Of a stretch of 64,000 nucleotides of DNA, positions 26,742-34,505 are shown one piece after another. Position 1 is the first letter of the stretch, and each line of letters starts with the position of its first letter. A model generated the notes under the pieces. The model was not told the DNA's origin, searched no databases, and saw only the letters and a program-made list of their open reading frames with translations. Location: assembly GCA_028279505.1 (NCBI GenBank), contig JANQNP010000033.1, forward strand, positions 1 to 64,000. The letters run 5' to 3'. Both the position numbers and the translations under genes were made by a program. This DNA comes from Dehalococcoidia bacterium (GTDB lineage Bacteria; Chloroflexota; Dehalococcoidia; UBA2979).

Positions 26742-27707
26742 TTAGCGAACCGTGGACGGGAGGACGTGGAAGATGTGCTCCGTGAGGAGCTGGTCGACGG
26801 CCGCCAGCCGACTCTGGAAGCCGTCGAGGAACTCGTGGAGACCATCGCGGATCAGTGAATCTTCGTCGGTGGCGGCGAGGTCGAGTTCGAGGACCGCGAG
26901 CTCTCGTGAGGCGTGGACGGCCTGCGCGCGTGGCGTCTGCGCGGTGGCGGCCTCGTAGTGACGCTGCATCGCGCGGATGCAGAACAGCAGGCTTCGTGGG
27001 AAGCGCTCGTTCAGGACGAGCATCGCGGCGACCCTCGGTCCCGTGATCGGGCCCCGGTAGGTGAGGCGGAACGCCTGCCAGGCCGAGGCGGAGCGGAGCA
27101 CGGACATCCACTGCACGCGGTCGATGGTCCCGCCGACCTCGACCGGATCGGGAAGCAGGATGAAGTACTTCGCATCGATGATGCGGCTAGACATATCGGC
27201 GCGTTCCATGAAGAGGCCGCAGCGGAACCAGTTACGCCCCTCGTCCAAGAGGACCGTGTTGTCGAAGAGTCCGAACGTCGTGGCGACAGAGCGTTTCACC
27301 GTCTCGTAGAACTCGTGCATCCCGGCAGACGACACTGAGCCGACCCGCTGGACGGTGAGATAGAGCTGGTTGATCTCCTCCCAGACCTCGCGAGAGATGT
27401 GCTCGCGTAGCTCGCGCGCGATGCGCCGTGCGTTGCCGACCGTCGAGCGCAGGGAGTTGGGATTGTCCAGCGAGAGGATCAGGAACTCGCCGGCAGTGAT
27501 CGTCGGGTCCGCGGCCTGTGCCGCCTCGAAGCGCTCGGCGGCGCCGGTGGTGACGATGACGGCGGACCAGGTCTGCTGGTCGGCGGCTGGCTCGATGCCT
27601 GACTCGACCGAGACGTGGTGGGAGACGTCGGCCAGCCGCGCCACGTTCTCAGCGCGCTCGAGGTAGCGTCCGAGCCAGTAGAGGTTCTCGGCGACGCGGC
27701 TCAGCAT
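26742..27707 (-). CDS. alpha-E domain protein
   Basis: 321 residues from ATG 27707; 4 bases separate it from the ATP-grasp gene. Begins MLSRVAENLYWLGRYLERAENVARL, diagnostic of the all-helical alpha-E family. Also seen: GRNWFRCGLFMERADMSSRIIDAKYF. The biochemical role is unknown; it always accompanies the circularly permuted ATP-grasp and transglutaminase, and probably binds the same substrate. Confidence 0.93.
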   Translation of the reverse strand: MLSRVAENLYWLGRYLERAENVARLADVSHHVSVESGIEPAADQQTWSAVIVTTGAAERFEAAQAADPTITAGEFLILSLDNPNSLRSTVGNARRIARELREHISREVWEEINQLYLTVQRVGSVSSAGMHEFYETVKRSVATTFGLFDNTVLLDEGRNWFRCGLFMERADMSSRIIDAKYFILLPDPVEVGGTIDRVQWMSVLRSASAWQAFRLTYRGPITGPRVAAMLVLNERFPRSLLFCIRAMQRHYEAATAQTPRAQAVHASRELAVLELDLAATDEDSLIRDGLHEFLDGFQSRLAAVDQLLTEHIFHVLPSTVR

Positions 27708-27711
27708 CGCC

Positions 27712-29283
27712 CTAGGTCCTTTGCACCATCGGCGTGACTGGCTCCTCGATGGGGGTGGCGTCAGCGCCGTTCTCCGGCGACAGGGCAACCTCGGAGGTGG
27801 CGAGCACGGCGAGGCGTGCCGCGGCCTCGAGATCCGCGGCGTCCAGCTCGGGGGCTTCGCCCCTCAGGATCCAGGTGTCTTTGCTGCCACCGCCTTGGGA
27901 CGAGTTCACGACGTAAGACCCTTCGACGAGTGCTACGCGCGTCAAGCCGCCGGGGAGTACCCAAGTGCTGCTACCGGTCAGCGCGAAGGGACGGAGGTCG
28001 GCGCGGCGCGCCCGGAACTTGCCCTGCTGGTAGGTCGGAATCGTGCTGAACTCCTGCAGCGGCTGGGCGATCCACCCACGCGGATCGGCGCGGACGCGTT
28101 CCTCGAGATCTTCGAGTTCAGCCGTCGAGGCTTGCGGGCCGATCACGATGCCGTAACCACCGGACGCGCTGGCGGGCTTCACGACGAGGTCGCCGAGGTT
28201 CGCGCACATGAACTCGAGGTCGTCTTCGAGCGCGCCGACGTAGGTGTCGATGTTCGGGAGGATCGGCTCTTCACTCAGGTAGTAGCGGATGAAGTCCGGT
28301 ACGAAGCGGTACACCACCTTGTCGTCCGCGACGCCGGTGCCGAGGGCGTTCGCGAGCGTGACGTTGCCGGCGCGATACGCATCCGCGAGCCCTGCGACTC
28401 CGAGGACCGAGTCGGGCCGGAAGGCGAGGGGATCGAGGAAGTCGTCGTCGACCCGTCGGTAGATGACGTGGATGCGCTCGAGGCCGGTGGTCTCGCGGAG
28501 GTAGACGAGGTTGTCGTGCACGATGAGATCGCGACCCTCGACCAGCGGGATCCCCATTTGCTGCGCGAGGAACGAGTGCTCGAAGTAGGCCGAGTTGTAG
28601 GCGCCTGGCGTGAGGACGACCGCTCGCGCCTCGTCCCGCGCGATGTTGTCCGGCCGGACGTCGATCAGCATGTCGAGTAGCCGCTCCGGGTAGTCGCTGA
28701 CCGGTGCGACCGCTCGCTCGAAGAGGTCGGGGACCGAGTTGAGCATCACCCGTCGATTTTCGAGGACATAAGACACGCCGGATGGCGTGCGGACGTTGTC
28801 CTCAAGCACCCGGAACTGGCCATCCTGATCGCGGATCAGGTCGCTGCCGGAGATGTGTACATAGACGCCGAGCGGTGGGCGGAAGCCGACCATTCGCGTC
28901 GTGAAGCCGGGGGCCTCGAACAGGACGTCGGCTGGAATGACGCCGTCGGTCACGCAGCGTTGCTGATCGTAGATGTCGGCGAGGAACGCGTTCAGCGCGC
29001 GGACGCGTTGGGCCAATCCTCGTTCGACCAGTTGCCACTCCGTCGCGGCGATGATCCGTGGGATCAGCGAGAACGGGAAGATCCGCTCCGTACCCTCGTC
29101 GTCTCGGTAGACGGTGAATGTGATGCCCGAGTTCAGTAGGTCGAGATCCGCGCGCTGTTGGCGATCCTCGATCGTTTCGGAGGTCCAGCTGACCAGCCGA
29201 TCAGCGAACTTGGCGTATGCGGGGCGTATCGAGCCATCGGGCGCGAACATCTCGTCCGGGCCCGGCAGTGCCTCGTAGTGCAT
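27712..29283 (-). CDS. circularly permuted ATP-grasp protein (type 2)
   Basis: 523 residues from the ATG at 29283; a GTG at 29310 is an alternative and neither has a clear ribosome-binding site. Family marks: YDEMF-like start (LPGPDEMFAPDG), GITFTVY, GFRPPLGVYVHISGSDLIRDQDGQFRVLEDN, GSGVSYVLENR-like sequence, LTPGAYNSAYFEHSFLA, and VVKPASASGGYGIVIG (ATP-grasp core). Predicted to form an amide bond on a peptide-like substrate using ATP (family prediction by Iyer and colleagues). First conserved gene of the Anbu operon; a small ORF precedes it by ~120 bases. Confidence 0.9.
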   Translation of the reverse strand: MHYEALPGPDEMFAPDGSIRPAYAKFADRLVSWTSETIEDRQQRADLDLLNSGITFTVYRDDEGTERIFPFSLIPRIIAATEWQLVERGLAQRVRALNAFLADIYDQQRCVTDGVIPADVLFEAPGFTTRMVGFRPPLGVYVHISGSDLIRDQDGQFRVLEDNVRTPSGVSYVLENRRVMLNSVPDLFERAVAPVSDYPERLLDMLIDVRPDNIARDEARAVVLTPGAYNSAYFEHSFLAQQMGIPLVEGRDLIVHDNLVYLRETTGLERIHVIYRRVDDDFLDPLAFRPDSVLGVAGLADAYRAGNVTLANALGTGVADDKVVYRFVPDFIRYYLSEEPILPNIDTYVGALEDDLEFMCANLGDLVVKPASASGGYGIVIGPQASTAELEDLEERVRADPRGWIAQPLQEFSTIPTYQQGKFRARRADLRPFALTGSSTWVLPGGLTRVALVEGSYVVNSSQGGGSKDTWILRGEAPELDAADLEAAARLAVLATSEVALSPENGADATPIEEPVTPMVQRT

Positions 29284-29404
29284 GAGTAGATCGGACGCCG
29301 GGGCAATCACCGCAGCAGCATACGGGTCACAGCGATCCGGTGGCGCGCGATCGTTCAGTCTCGGACCGTGGATCGGGCCGTCCGGCCCCGGACCCTTGGG
29401 TCGA

Positions 29405-29551
29405 CTATCGAGCCTGTGGCGAGTTCACTCCGCCCGCGCGCATCTGCTGTGTCACGCCGCCGGCTGCACGCATCTGTTGCGTCGCCGTGGCTTGCTCGCT
29501 CCGGGTGGGCGCGAGCGGCTGTGCTGACTGTGCGGTGGGGTGTTGCGTCAC
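29405..29551 (-). CDS. candidate 48-residue peptide with duplicated TQQMRA(A)GGV motif
   Basis: GTG at 29551 to TAG at 29405. GGAGGA (29563-29558) sits 6 bases before the GTG, the strongest ribosome-binding site around this operon. The product has a Gln/Pro/Thr/Ala-rich N-terminus (HPTAQSAQPLAPT) and a tandem repeat TQQMRAAGGV-TQQMRAGGV, then ends NSPQAR. No hydrophobic segment and no cysteine. It lies ~120 bases upstream of the ATP-grasp gene on the same strand, so it could be a substrate or tag for the Anbu/ATP-grasp/transglutaminase system. That role is inference; a chance ORF cannot be excluded. Confidence 0.5.
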   Translation of the reverse strand: MTQHPTAQSAQPLAPTRSEQATATQQMRAAGGVTQQMRAGGVNSPQAR

Positions 29552-29650
29552 TGGTGTTCCTCCACTGCACTCGCAGCATCGCGCACGCGGATGACGCGCG
29601 TGTTCCGCGCATATTGCCGATGTGTAACGAGGTTGTCACGTCGTGTGGAC

Positions 29651-29663
29651 GTGATCTGATCAC
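29651..29663. promoter_or_regulatory. operator-like palindrome upstream of the Anbu operon
   Basis: GTGATC-T-GATCAC, a perfect 13-base inverted repeat ~100 bases before the small ORF and 47 bases after the end of the next gene. Apart from the small ORF, the 29284-29709 interval shows no other gene. Confidence 0.35.
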
Positions 29664-29709
29664 ATGAGCTAGCGATTGGTGAACGAGGCCTGGGGACGCG
29701 GGAGCCCGT

Positions 29710-30024
29710 TCAGGCGGTGGTGGGCGAAGCCTCGGTGACCGACTCGAAGAGCTCGACGCGGGGGTGATCGAGGAGGATGCCCTCCATCGAGCCTCCACCG
29801 CGGTGCCCCTTGGTGAACGCTTCGCTTTCAGTCCACGCCTCGAAGTGGGCGCGCGACTCCCACGTGCTGTGACTGACGTAGTGCCCTTCGTCGTCGCTGC
29901 GGAGCAGGACGAAGTGGACGAAGCCGGGAACATCACCGAGGTAGGTCTCGCGCTCCCGCCACGTGCGCTCGAAGTCCTCGGCACGTTCCGGGTTCACGGA
30001 GAAGTTGTTCATCGCGACGAACAT
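29710..30024 (-). CDS. heme-degrading/antibiotic-biosynthesis-type monooxygenase (ABM domain)
   Basis: 104 residues, ferredoxin-like fold dimer. The Asn-Trp-His set of IsdG/HmoB-type enzymes is present: Asn6/7 in AMNNFSV, Trp64 in FEAWTESEAF, His74 in TKGHRG. PGFVHFVLLRSDDEGHYVSHSTWES is the conserved core. Probably breaks down heme or protects against it; the activity of distant members varies. Confidence 0.75.
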   Translation of the reverse strand: MFVAMNNFSVNPERAEDFERTWRERETYLGDVPGFVHFVLLRSDDEGHYVSHSTWESRAHFEAWTESEAFTKGHRGGGSMEGILLDHPRVELFESVTEASPTTA

Positions 30025-30127
30025 GTGGAAGCCCTCGGTGTGCGCGGCGTCGTGGTGCTCCGATGCTAGCGCGGGTCGAGGGAGAGCGGGCGCGCCGCCG
30101 CGCTACGCGGCGGGGCGATATCGAAGG

Positions 30128-30415
30128 CTAGTGGCTGAGCTTCATCACACCCGCGGCGCGAGCGATCGCCTCGGGGCGTGGCCAAAGTGAGCGGAGTTCG
30201 CGGGCGAGGCGGGTCTCGGAGGCCTGGTCGCCGGTGCGCCGCGCGGTCTCGAGGCCGCGGCGGAGGCCGCGCCAGAGAAGCAGGTAGTCGCGATACGAAG
30301 CTTCGACGTAAGCGAGCTGGTCATCCTCGGGGACGTCGAGCACGCGCTCGTCGGTGGCGTTGGCGGCCGTGCCTTCGGTCGTCGGGGCCGGGGCGAGGGT
30401 GGCGGTGCTAGTCAT
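30128..30415 (-). CDS. hypothetical small helical protein
   Basis: 95 residues. Low-complexity Thr/Ala start, then a charged helical segment (LAYVEASYRDYLLLWRGLRRGLETARR) and SLWPRPEAIARA at the end. No family recognised. CGGAGA precedes the ATG. It stands alone between the ABM and VOC genes. Confidence 0.5.
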   Translation of the reverse strand: MTSTATLAPAPTTEGTAANATDERVLDVPEDDQLAYVEASYRDYLLLWRGLRRGLETARRTGDQASETRLARELRSLWPRPEAIARAAGVMKLSH

Positions 30416-30558
30416 CGTGGTCTCCGTTCCGCTGTCACCGCTGGCTGCGGTGGGTGATGTGCTCGAAGCGTAGGCGGGGCGTGGCTTCGAACACGTAACG
30501 GATTGATGAAGCTGCTGTTACGACTCTTCGTCGGCGCCTGCGGGTCCGGGTTTGCTGG

Positions 30559-30963
30559 CTATTCGTTGTTCTCGAGCAGCTCCACCCAGTTGCCGTCGGG
30601 ATCCTCGATCATCGAGATGCGGACGCCGGGTCGGATCTCGCGGGGCTCGACTGGGATGGTGTAGCCGGCCTCGCGGCAGGTGTTGGTGAGCGCGTCGAGA
30701 TCGGGGACGCTGATCGTCCAGTAGCGGATGCCGCTGGCACCCGCGAGGCCACCCGGCGGGTTCGAGGCTGCCGGGAGCTCGTCCGGGCTGACGAGCTTGA
30801 CCATCGTGGTGCCGCACATCAGGCGGTGCATGGTGCCGCCGCCACCGGGCGTGTCCGCGACGTGCTCAAACCCGAGCGTGTCCCGGTAGAACTTCAGGGC
30901 CGCCTCGCTGTCGCGAACGATGATCCCGATGTCGATCGAATCCTTCGTCACCTCGATGGCCAT
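30559..30963 (-). CDS. VOC-family (glyoxalase-fold) protein
   Basis: 134 residues. Two ATGs are in frame; the second (30963) is chosen because GGGGAG lies 7 bases before it, but only 1 base before the first (30969). Typical VOC pattern: IGIIVRDSEAALKFYRDTLGF, MHRLMCGTTMVKLV, YWTISVPDLDAL, and RISMIEDPDGNWVELLE with the last metal-ligand Glu. Could be a lyase, dioxygenase or binding protein. Confidence 0.8.
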   Translation of the reverse strand: MAIEVTKDSIDIGIIVRDSEAALKFYRDTLGFEHVADTPGGGGTMHRLMCGTTMVKLVSPDELPAASNPPGGLAGASGIRYWTISVPDLDALTNTCREAGYTIPVEPREIRPGVRISMIEDPDGNWVELLENNE

Positions 30964-31002
30964 CGTCATGCTCCCCGCTGCTCGTCTCAGTGGAGCTGAA
31001 GT

Positions 31003-31929
31003 CTAGCCACTCGCGGCCCTCGGCTGTTCCAGGCCGGCGAGGATCTCGGCCCAGCGCTCGATCAGGACGAGGTGCCCGGTGTCTCCGGCGGCCTCGAGGG
31101 TCGCTCCGCTGATCTGCCCGTCGTAGTAGGCGCCGTGCGCCGGCGGGATAATGACATCTCCGTCGCCGTACCAGAGCTGGACCGGCGCCTCGATGCTGTC
31201 GAGGTCGAAGGCCCAGGGCGAGACGTTGGTGGCGACGATGTCAGTTGCCATTCCGAGCGCACCTTGCTCGAGGGCGACCGTGAGCATCGCTTCGAGCGCG
31301 TCGCGAACGCGGGATTGCGTGAGCGTGCGCTCGTCGGCGGGTCCGACCGCGATCGAGTTCAGCGCCGCCGCCGGATCCTCAGCGAAGCCAGCGAGGATGG
31401 GCGCCAGCGTGCTGACCGCGGAGGCGGGGTCGCCGCGTAACGAGTCGAGCAGTCCTCGGAACTCTTCGGGTACCCATGGCACCTCGTCGTTCGGGGCCGG
31501 TGTGCCCACGATCGCGACCGTTTCGACGAGTGCCGGGTGGCGAGCGGCGAGCGCGAGCGCGCCGATGCCGCCGTTCGACCAGCCGACCACTGAGGCACGC
31601 CGGACCTCGAGGTAGTGGAGTGCCTCGGAGAGGTCGTCCGCGAGAGCTGCCCAGCTTGGCGTCGCGCCTGCCGGGAGTGGCGACGAGGCGCCGTAGCCGG
31701 GGCGGTCGACGACGAGGAGTCGGACATCGGCCGCGGCCGTCGCGCGCGGGTCCGGGTCGAAATAGCGCGATCCCGGCGCCGAGGGGAGGAGGACGACGGG
31801 CTTGCCCTCGGGACGTCCGAACTCCTCGAGGGCGAGCGTCCGGCCGTCGGGGAGCTGGATCGCGTGGGTTGGCCGTTCGTGCTCGGTAGCTGGGTGATCG
31901 TGGGCGGAGGTGTTGCTGTTCTTGTTCAT
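31003..31929 (-). CDS. alpha/beta-fold hydrolase
   Basis: 308 residues from the ATG at 31929; the frame continues upstream to 32355 only as antisense to the RidA gene. The N-terminus MNKNSNTSAHDHPATEHE is hydrophilic. The nucleophile elbow GWSNGG follows VRRASVV, the oxyanion region is PSAPGSRYFD, and DRPGYGAS matches the family. Acid and His residues fit YGDGDVIIPPAHG and GDTGHLVL. Esterase or peptidase; substrate unknown. Divergent from the RidA gene with a 69-base gap. Confidence 0.85.
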   Translation of the reverse strand: MNKNSNTSAHDHPATEHERPTHAIQLPDGRTLALEEFGRPEGKPVVLLPSAPGSRYFDPDPRATAAADVRLLVVDRPGYGASSPLPAGATPSWAALADDLSEALHYLEVRRASVVGWSNGGIGALALAARHPALVETVAIVGTPAPNDEVPWVPEEFRGLLDSLRGDPASAVSTLAPILAGFAEDPAAALNSIAVGPADERTLTQSRVRDALEAMLTVALEQGALGMATDIVATNVSPWAFDLDSIEAPVQLWYGDGDVIIPPAHGAYYDGQISGATLEAAGDTGHLVLIERWAEILAGLEQPRAASG

Positions 31930-31998
31930 GTAGAACAGAGTGGCGGGGTCTCGGTGACACCAGCCTGTCACCGTTTCTGGTTCGATCGAGGGGGAGTG

Positions 31999-32397
31999 AT
32001 GGAGCGACGAGCGATCAATCCGTGGCCGTGGCCGGGCGGTGCGTTCGGGTTCGTGCACGGGAATGAGGTGCGCGCGGCCGAGCGCGTGCTGATGGTCTCG
32101 GGACAGACTTCGACGGGTGCGGACGGGCAGCCGGTGCACGCCGGCGATATGGCTGCGCAGATGGCGCAGGCAGTCGACAACCTCGAGGCGGTGCTGCACG
32201 AGGCCGGGCTCGGCCTGTCCGACCTCGTGCGGCTCAACTACTACACGACGGACCTCGACGCGTTCGGCGCGGCGGCGACGATGGGGCTCGAGAAGATCGC
32301 CGCGTCGGGATGCCAGGTGGCGTCGACGCTGCTCGAGGTGCAGCGGCTGTTTCACCCCGACCTGCTGGTCGAGATCGAGGCGACAGCGGCCTCATGA
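31999..32397 (+). CDS. RidA-family protein (enamine/imine deaminase-like)
   Basis: 132 residues from the ATG at 31999 (GAGGGGGAG directly before); the longer upstream frame is not coding. RidA marks: VSGQTSTGADGQPVHAGDMAAQM, VDNLEAVLHEAGLGLSDLVRLNYYTTDL, and LLEVQRLFHPDLLVEIEA. The catalytic Arg of canonical RidA (CVEVARLP) seems kept as VQRL. Followed 37 bases later by a WYL regulator. Confidence 0.8.
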   Translation: MERRAINPWPWPGGAFGFVHGNEVRAAERVLMVSGQTSTGADGQPVHAGDMAAQMAQAVDNLEAVLHEAGLGLSDLVRLNYYTTDLDAFGAAATMGLEKIAASGCQVASTLLEVQRLFHPDLLVEIEATAAS

Positions 32398-32434
32398 GGC
32401 GGCGACAGCAGCAACTGGCCTCGGGCGGTACACG

Positions 32435-33205
32435 GTGAACCGGACGGACCGGCTCTATGCACTCGCCGAGGAGTTGCGATTCGCGGGGGAGCGAGGGCGC
32501 ACGTCGGCGGAGCTGGCGGAGCAGTTCGAGGTGTCGACGCGGACGGTGAAGCGGGACCTCGCGGCGCTGCAACAGGCCGGGATGCCGATCTGGAGCGAGG
32601 GTGGGCCCGGTGGCGGCTACCGACTGCTGCCGAGCTCGACTGACCTGCCACCGGTGACGTTCACGCCCGGTGAGGCGGTCGCGATTGCCGTCGCCCTCGG
32701 GAGTCAGCCGCATCTGCCGTTCGCAACGGACGGGCGAGCGGCGCTGACCAAGCTGCTCGATGCGATGCGGCCGGAGGGCCGGGCGCAAGCGAGCGGGCTG
32801 GCGTCAAGGGTGTGGGTGCGAGGCGGCGCCGACGGTCGCGGCGCGGCGGCGCGGGTCCTCGATGAGGTGCTGCGCGACGGACGGGTCGCGCTGATCGACT
32901 ACGTGGACGGGGCGGGCGAGCGCTCGGAGCAGAGACCAGTGGAGCCGATGGCGTTCGTACAGTCGTTCGGCCGTTGGTACCTGCTGGCGTGGTGCCGCTG
33001 GCGGAAGGCCGGGCGGTGGTTCCGCCTCGACCGCATCGAGCGGGCGGTGGCGACCCGCCGTCGCGCGGCGGAACGGACGATCCTCGATGTGTTTGGGGAG
33101 CCGCCGCCGGATGCCGGACCGATCTCGCGCCGGTGGCCCGATGCCCGTGCTGGGACTCAAGGACGACCGTCGCGATACCCCGTCGATCTCACGGTGTCAT
33201 CATAG
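32435..33205 (+). CDS. HTH/WYL-domain transcriptional regulator
   Basis: 256 residues from GTG 32435. N-terminal winged helix (RTSAELAEQFEVSTRTVKRDLAALQQAGMPIWSEGGPGGGYRL), then a WYL domain (~140-215: ALIDYVDGAG, PMAFVQSFGRWYLLAWCRWRKAGRWFRLDRIE). WYL domains often sense nucleotides or small ligands. Its 3' end overlaps a 14-bp-arm inverted repeat that might be its own or the next gene's operator. Confidence 0.88.
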   Translation: MNRTDRLYALAEELRFAGERGRTSAELAEQFEVSTRTVKRDLAALQQAGMPIWSEGGPGGGYRLLPSSTDLPPVTFTPGEAVAIAVALGSQPHLPFATDGRAALTKLLDAMRPEGRAQASGLASRVWVRGGADGRGAAARVLDEVLRDGRVALIDYVDGAGERSEQRPVEPMAFVQSFGRWYLLAWCRWRKAGRWFRLDRIERAVATRRRAAERTILDVFGEPPPDAGPISRRWPDARAGTQGRPSRYPVDLTVSS

Positions 33206-33228
33206 TGTCAAAAAGACGCTATGATGAC
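33196..33228. promoter_or_regulatory. inverted repeat, operator or terminator
   Basis: Arms GTCATCATAGTGTC and GACGCTATGATGAC (13 of 14 complementary) around an A5 loop. It covers the stop codon of the WYL regulator and ends ~30 bases before the next start. No T-tract follows on either strand, so an operator for the next gene, perhaps bound by the WYL protein, is favoured. Confidence 0.5.
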
Positions 33229-33257
33229 TTCCGACTTGATCGTCAGAGGGGCACTAG

Positions 33258-33560
33258 ATGTCGATTGATGGCCTGTGGCGTCTGAGCGTTGAGACGCCAA
33301 GCGGTGAGTTCAAGGGCACGTTGGAACTCGCCGGCGGGCGAGAGGTGTCAGTACGGATGGCCAACACGCTCGGTGCGATCGATTGCACCGGCACGCTCCG
33401 GAGTGGCCGACTCGAGTTCAGCTATGTCTACCCCGAGGAGATGGGACGACTCGCGGGGATGTTAGGCACGTTCTCGGGGGCGGTGACCGGGGATGAGATC
33501 GCCGGCGAGATGTTCCTCGACGGTGAGCCGTATGCACCGTGGACCGCGATCCGCGCCTGA
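33258..33560 (+). CDS. small beta-barrel-like protein of unknown function
   Basis: 100 residues; GAGGGGC precedes the ATG. Sequence reads as short antiparallel strands: DGLWRLSVETPSGEFKGTLEL, VSVRMANTLGAIDCTGTLRSGRLEFSY, GTFSGAVTGDEIAGEMFLDG, and ends PWTAIRA. This resembles the common bacterial 'TPMG' beta-strand family often found beside amidohydrolases; no enzymatic residues are evident. Probably controlled through the inverted repeat just upstream. Confidence 0.65.
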   Translation: MSIDGLWRLSVETPSGEFKGTLELAGGREVSVRMANTLGAIDCTGTLRSGRLEFSYVYPEEMGRLAGMLGTFSGAVTGDEIAGEMFLDGEPYAPWTAIRA

Positions 33561-33644
33561 ATCACGAGGCGCGGTGGAAGAGACAGACGACCGACGGCGC
33601 ATCGCACCGCCGATCGCCTGGTTGAAATCCCGGACGAAAGTAGC

Positions 33645-34307
33645 TCAGGCGCCGGGCTGCTTGACAACCCGGATGTACGGGAGCGGCTGCTCCCAGCCAT
33701 CCGGGTATTTTTCCTTCGCTGCCTCGTCGCTCACGGACGGGACGATGATGACGTCGTCGCCCTGATTCCAGTTCGCTGGCGTCGCGACCTGCTCCTTCGC
33801 CGTGAGCTGGACGGAGTCGACGATCCGAAGGATCTCGTCGAAGTTGCGGCCCGTCGTCATCGGGTAGGTCAGGTTGACCTTGATCTTCTTGTCGGGACCG
33901 ATCAGGAAGACCGAGCGCGCGGTCTGGTTGTCGGCGGCGGTGCGGCCCTCGGACGTGTCGCCCGCGTCGGCGGGGAGCATGTCGTAGAGCTTGGCGATCT
34001 CCAGCCCCGGGTCACCGATCAGCGGGTAGTTCACCGCGGTGCCCGAATGGGCCTCGATGTCCTTCGACCACGCCTCGTGGTCGCTGACGCCGTCGATGCT
34101 CAGGCCGATCAGCTTGACGTTTCGCTTATCGAACTCCGGCTTCAGGTTGGCCACGGTCCCGAGTTCGGTGGTGCAGACAGGGGTGAAATCCTTTGGGTGG
34201 GAGAACAGGAGCGCCCAGCCGTCGCCGATCCAGTCGTGGAAGCTGATCTCACCTTCGGTTGTTGCGGTCTTGAAGTCTGGGGCGGTGTCGTTGATCCGCA
34301 CTGACAT
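33645..34307 (-). CDS. 1-Cys peroxiredoxin (Prx6-type)
   Basis: 220 residues from ATG 34307, preceded by AGAGGA; frame extensions upstream are noise. Peroxidatic Cys45 in HPKDFTPVCTTELG; no resolving cysteine elsewhere, and the extended C-terminal domain typical of Prx6 (YPMTTGRNFDEILRIVDSVQLT, PDGWEQPLPYIRVVKQP). Reduces peroxides; the reductant is not evident. Stands alone. Confidence 0.95.
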   Translation of the reverse strand: MSVRINDTAPDFKTATTEGEISFHDWIGDGWALLFSHPKDFTPVCTTELGTVANLKPEFDKRNVKLIGLSIDGVSDHEAWSKDIEAHSGTAVNYPLIGDPGLEIAKLYDMLPADAGDTSEGRTAADNQTARSVFLIGPDKKIKVNLTYPMTTGRNFDEILRIVDSVQLTAKEQVATPANWNQGDDVIIVPSVSDEAAKEKYPDGWEQPLPYIRVVKQPGA

Positions 34308-34505
34308 GCGTAAGTCCTCTCGATTCGCTGCCCAGAATAGAGCAGGCACCCGCAGGCTAGGACTCTCTCGCCAGGCGTTCTGGGAACCACGCTCACCAAG
34401 GCTTGTCGGCAATCCGGCGCAGACCGGTCGGCCGTTTGGCCGACGCCGCCGTGCGCCGCCGCACTCGGCAAAGACTCCTGCCTCGGGAGGTGCTAGAGCA
34501 GGCCC

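Noticed and set aside
29368..29667. 99-codon plus-strand ORF opposite the small repeat peptide
   Set aside because: Arg/Ser/Ala-rich without a ribosome-binding site or a recognisable pattern; the minus-strand frame has the better signals.
31930..32355. N-terminal extension of the alpha/beta hydrolase frame
   Set aside because: Antisense to the RidA gene, with unrelated composition; the ATG at 31929 gives a normal hydrolase.
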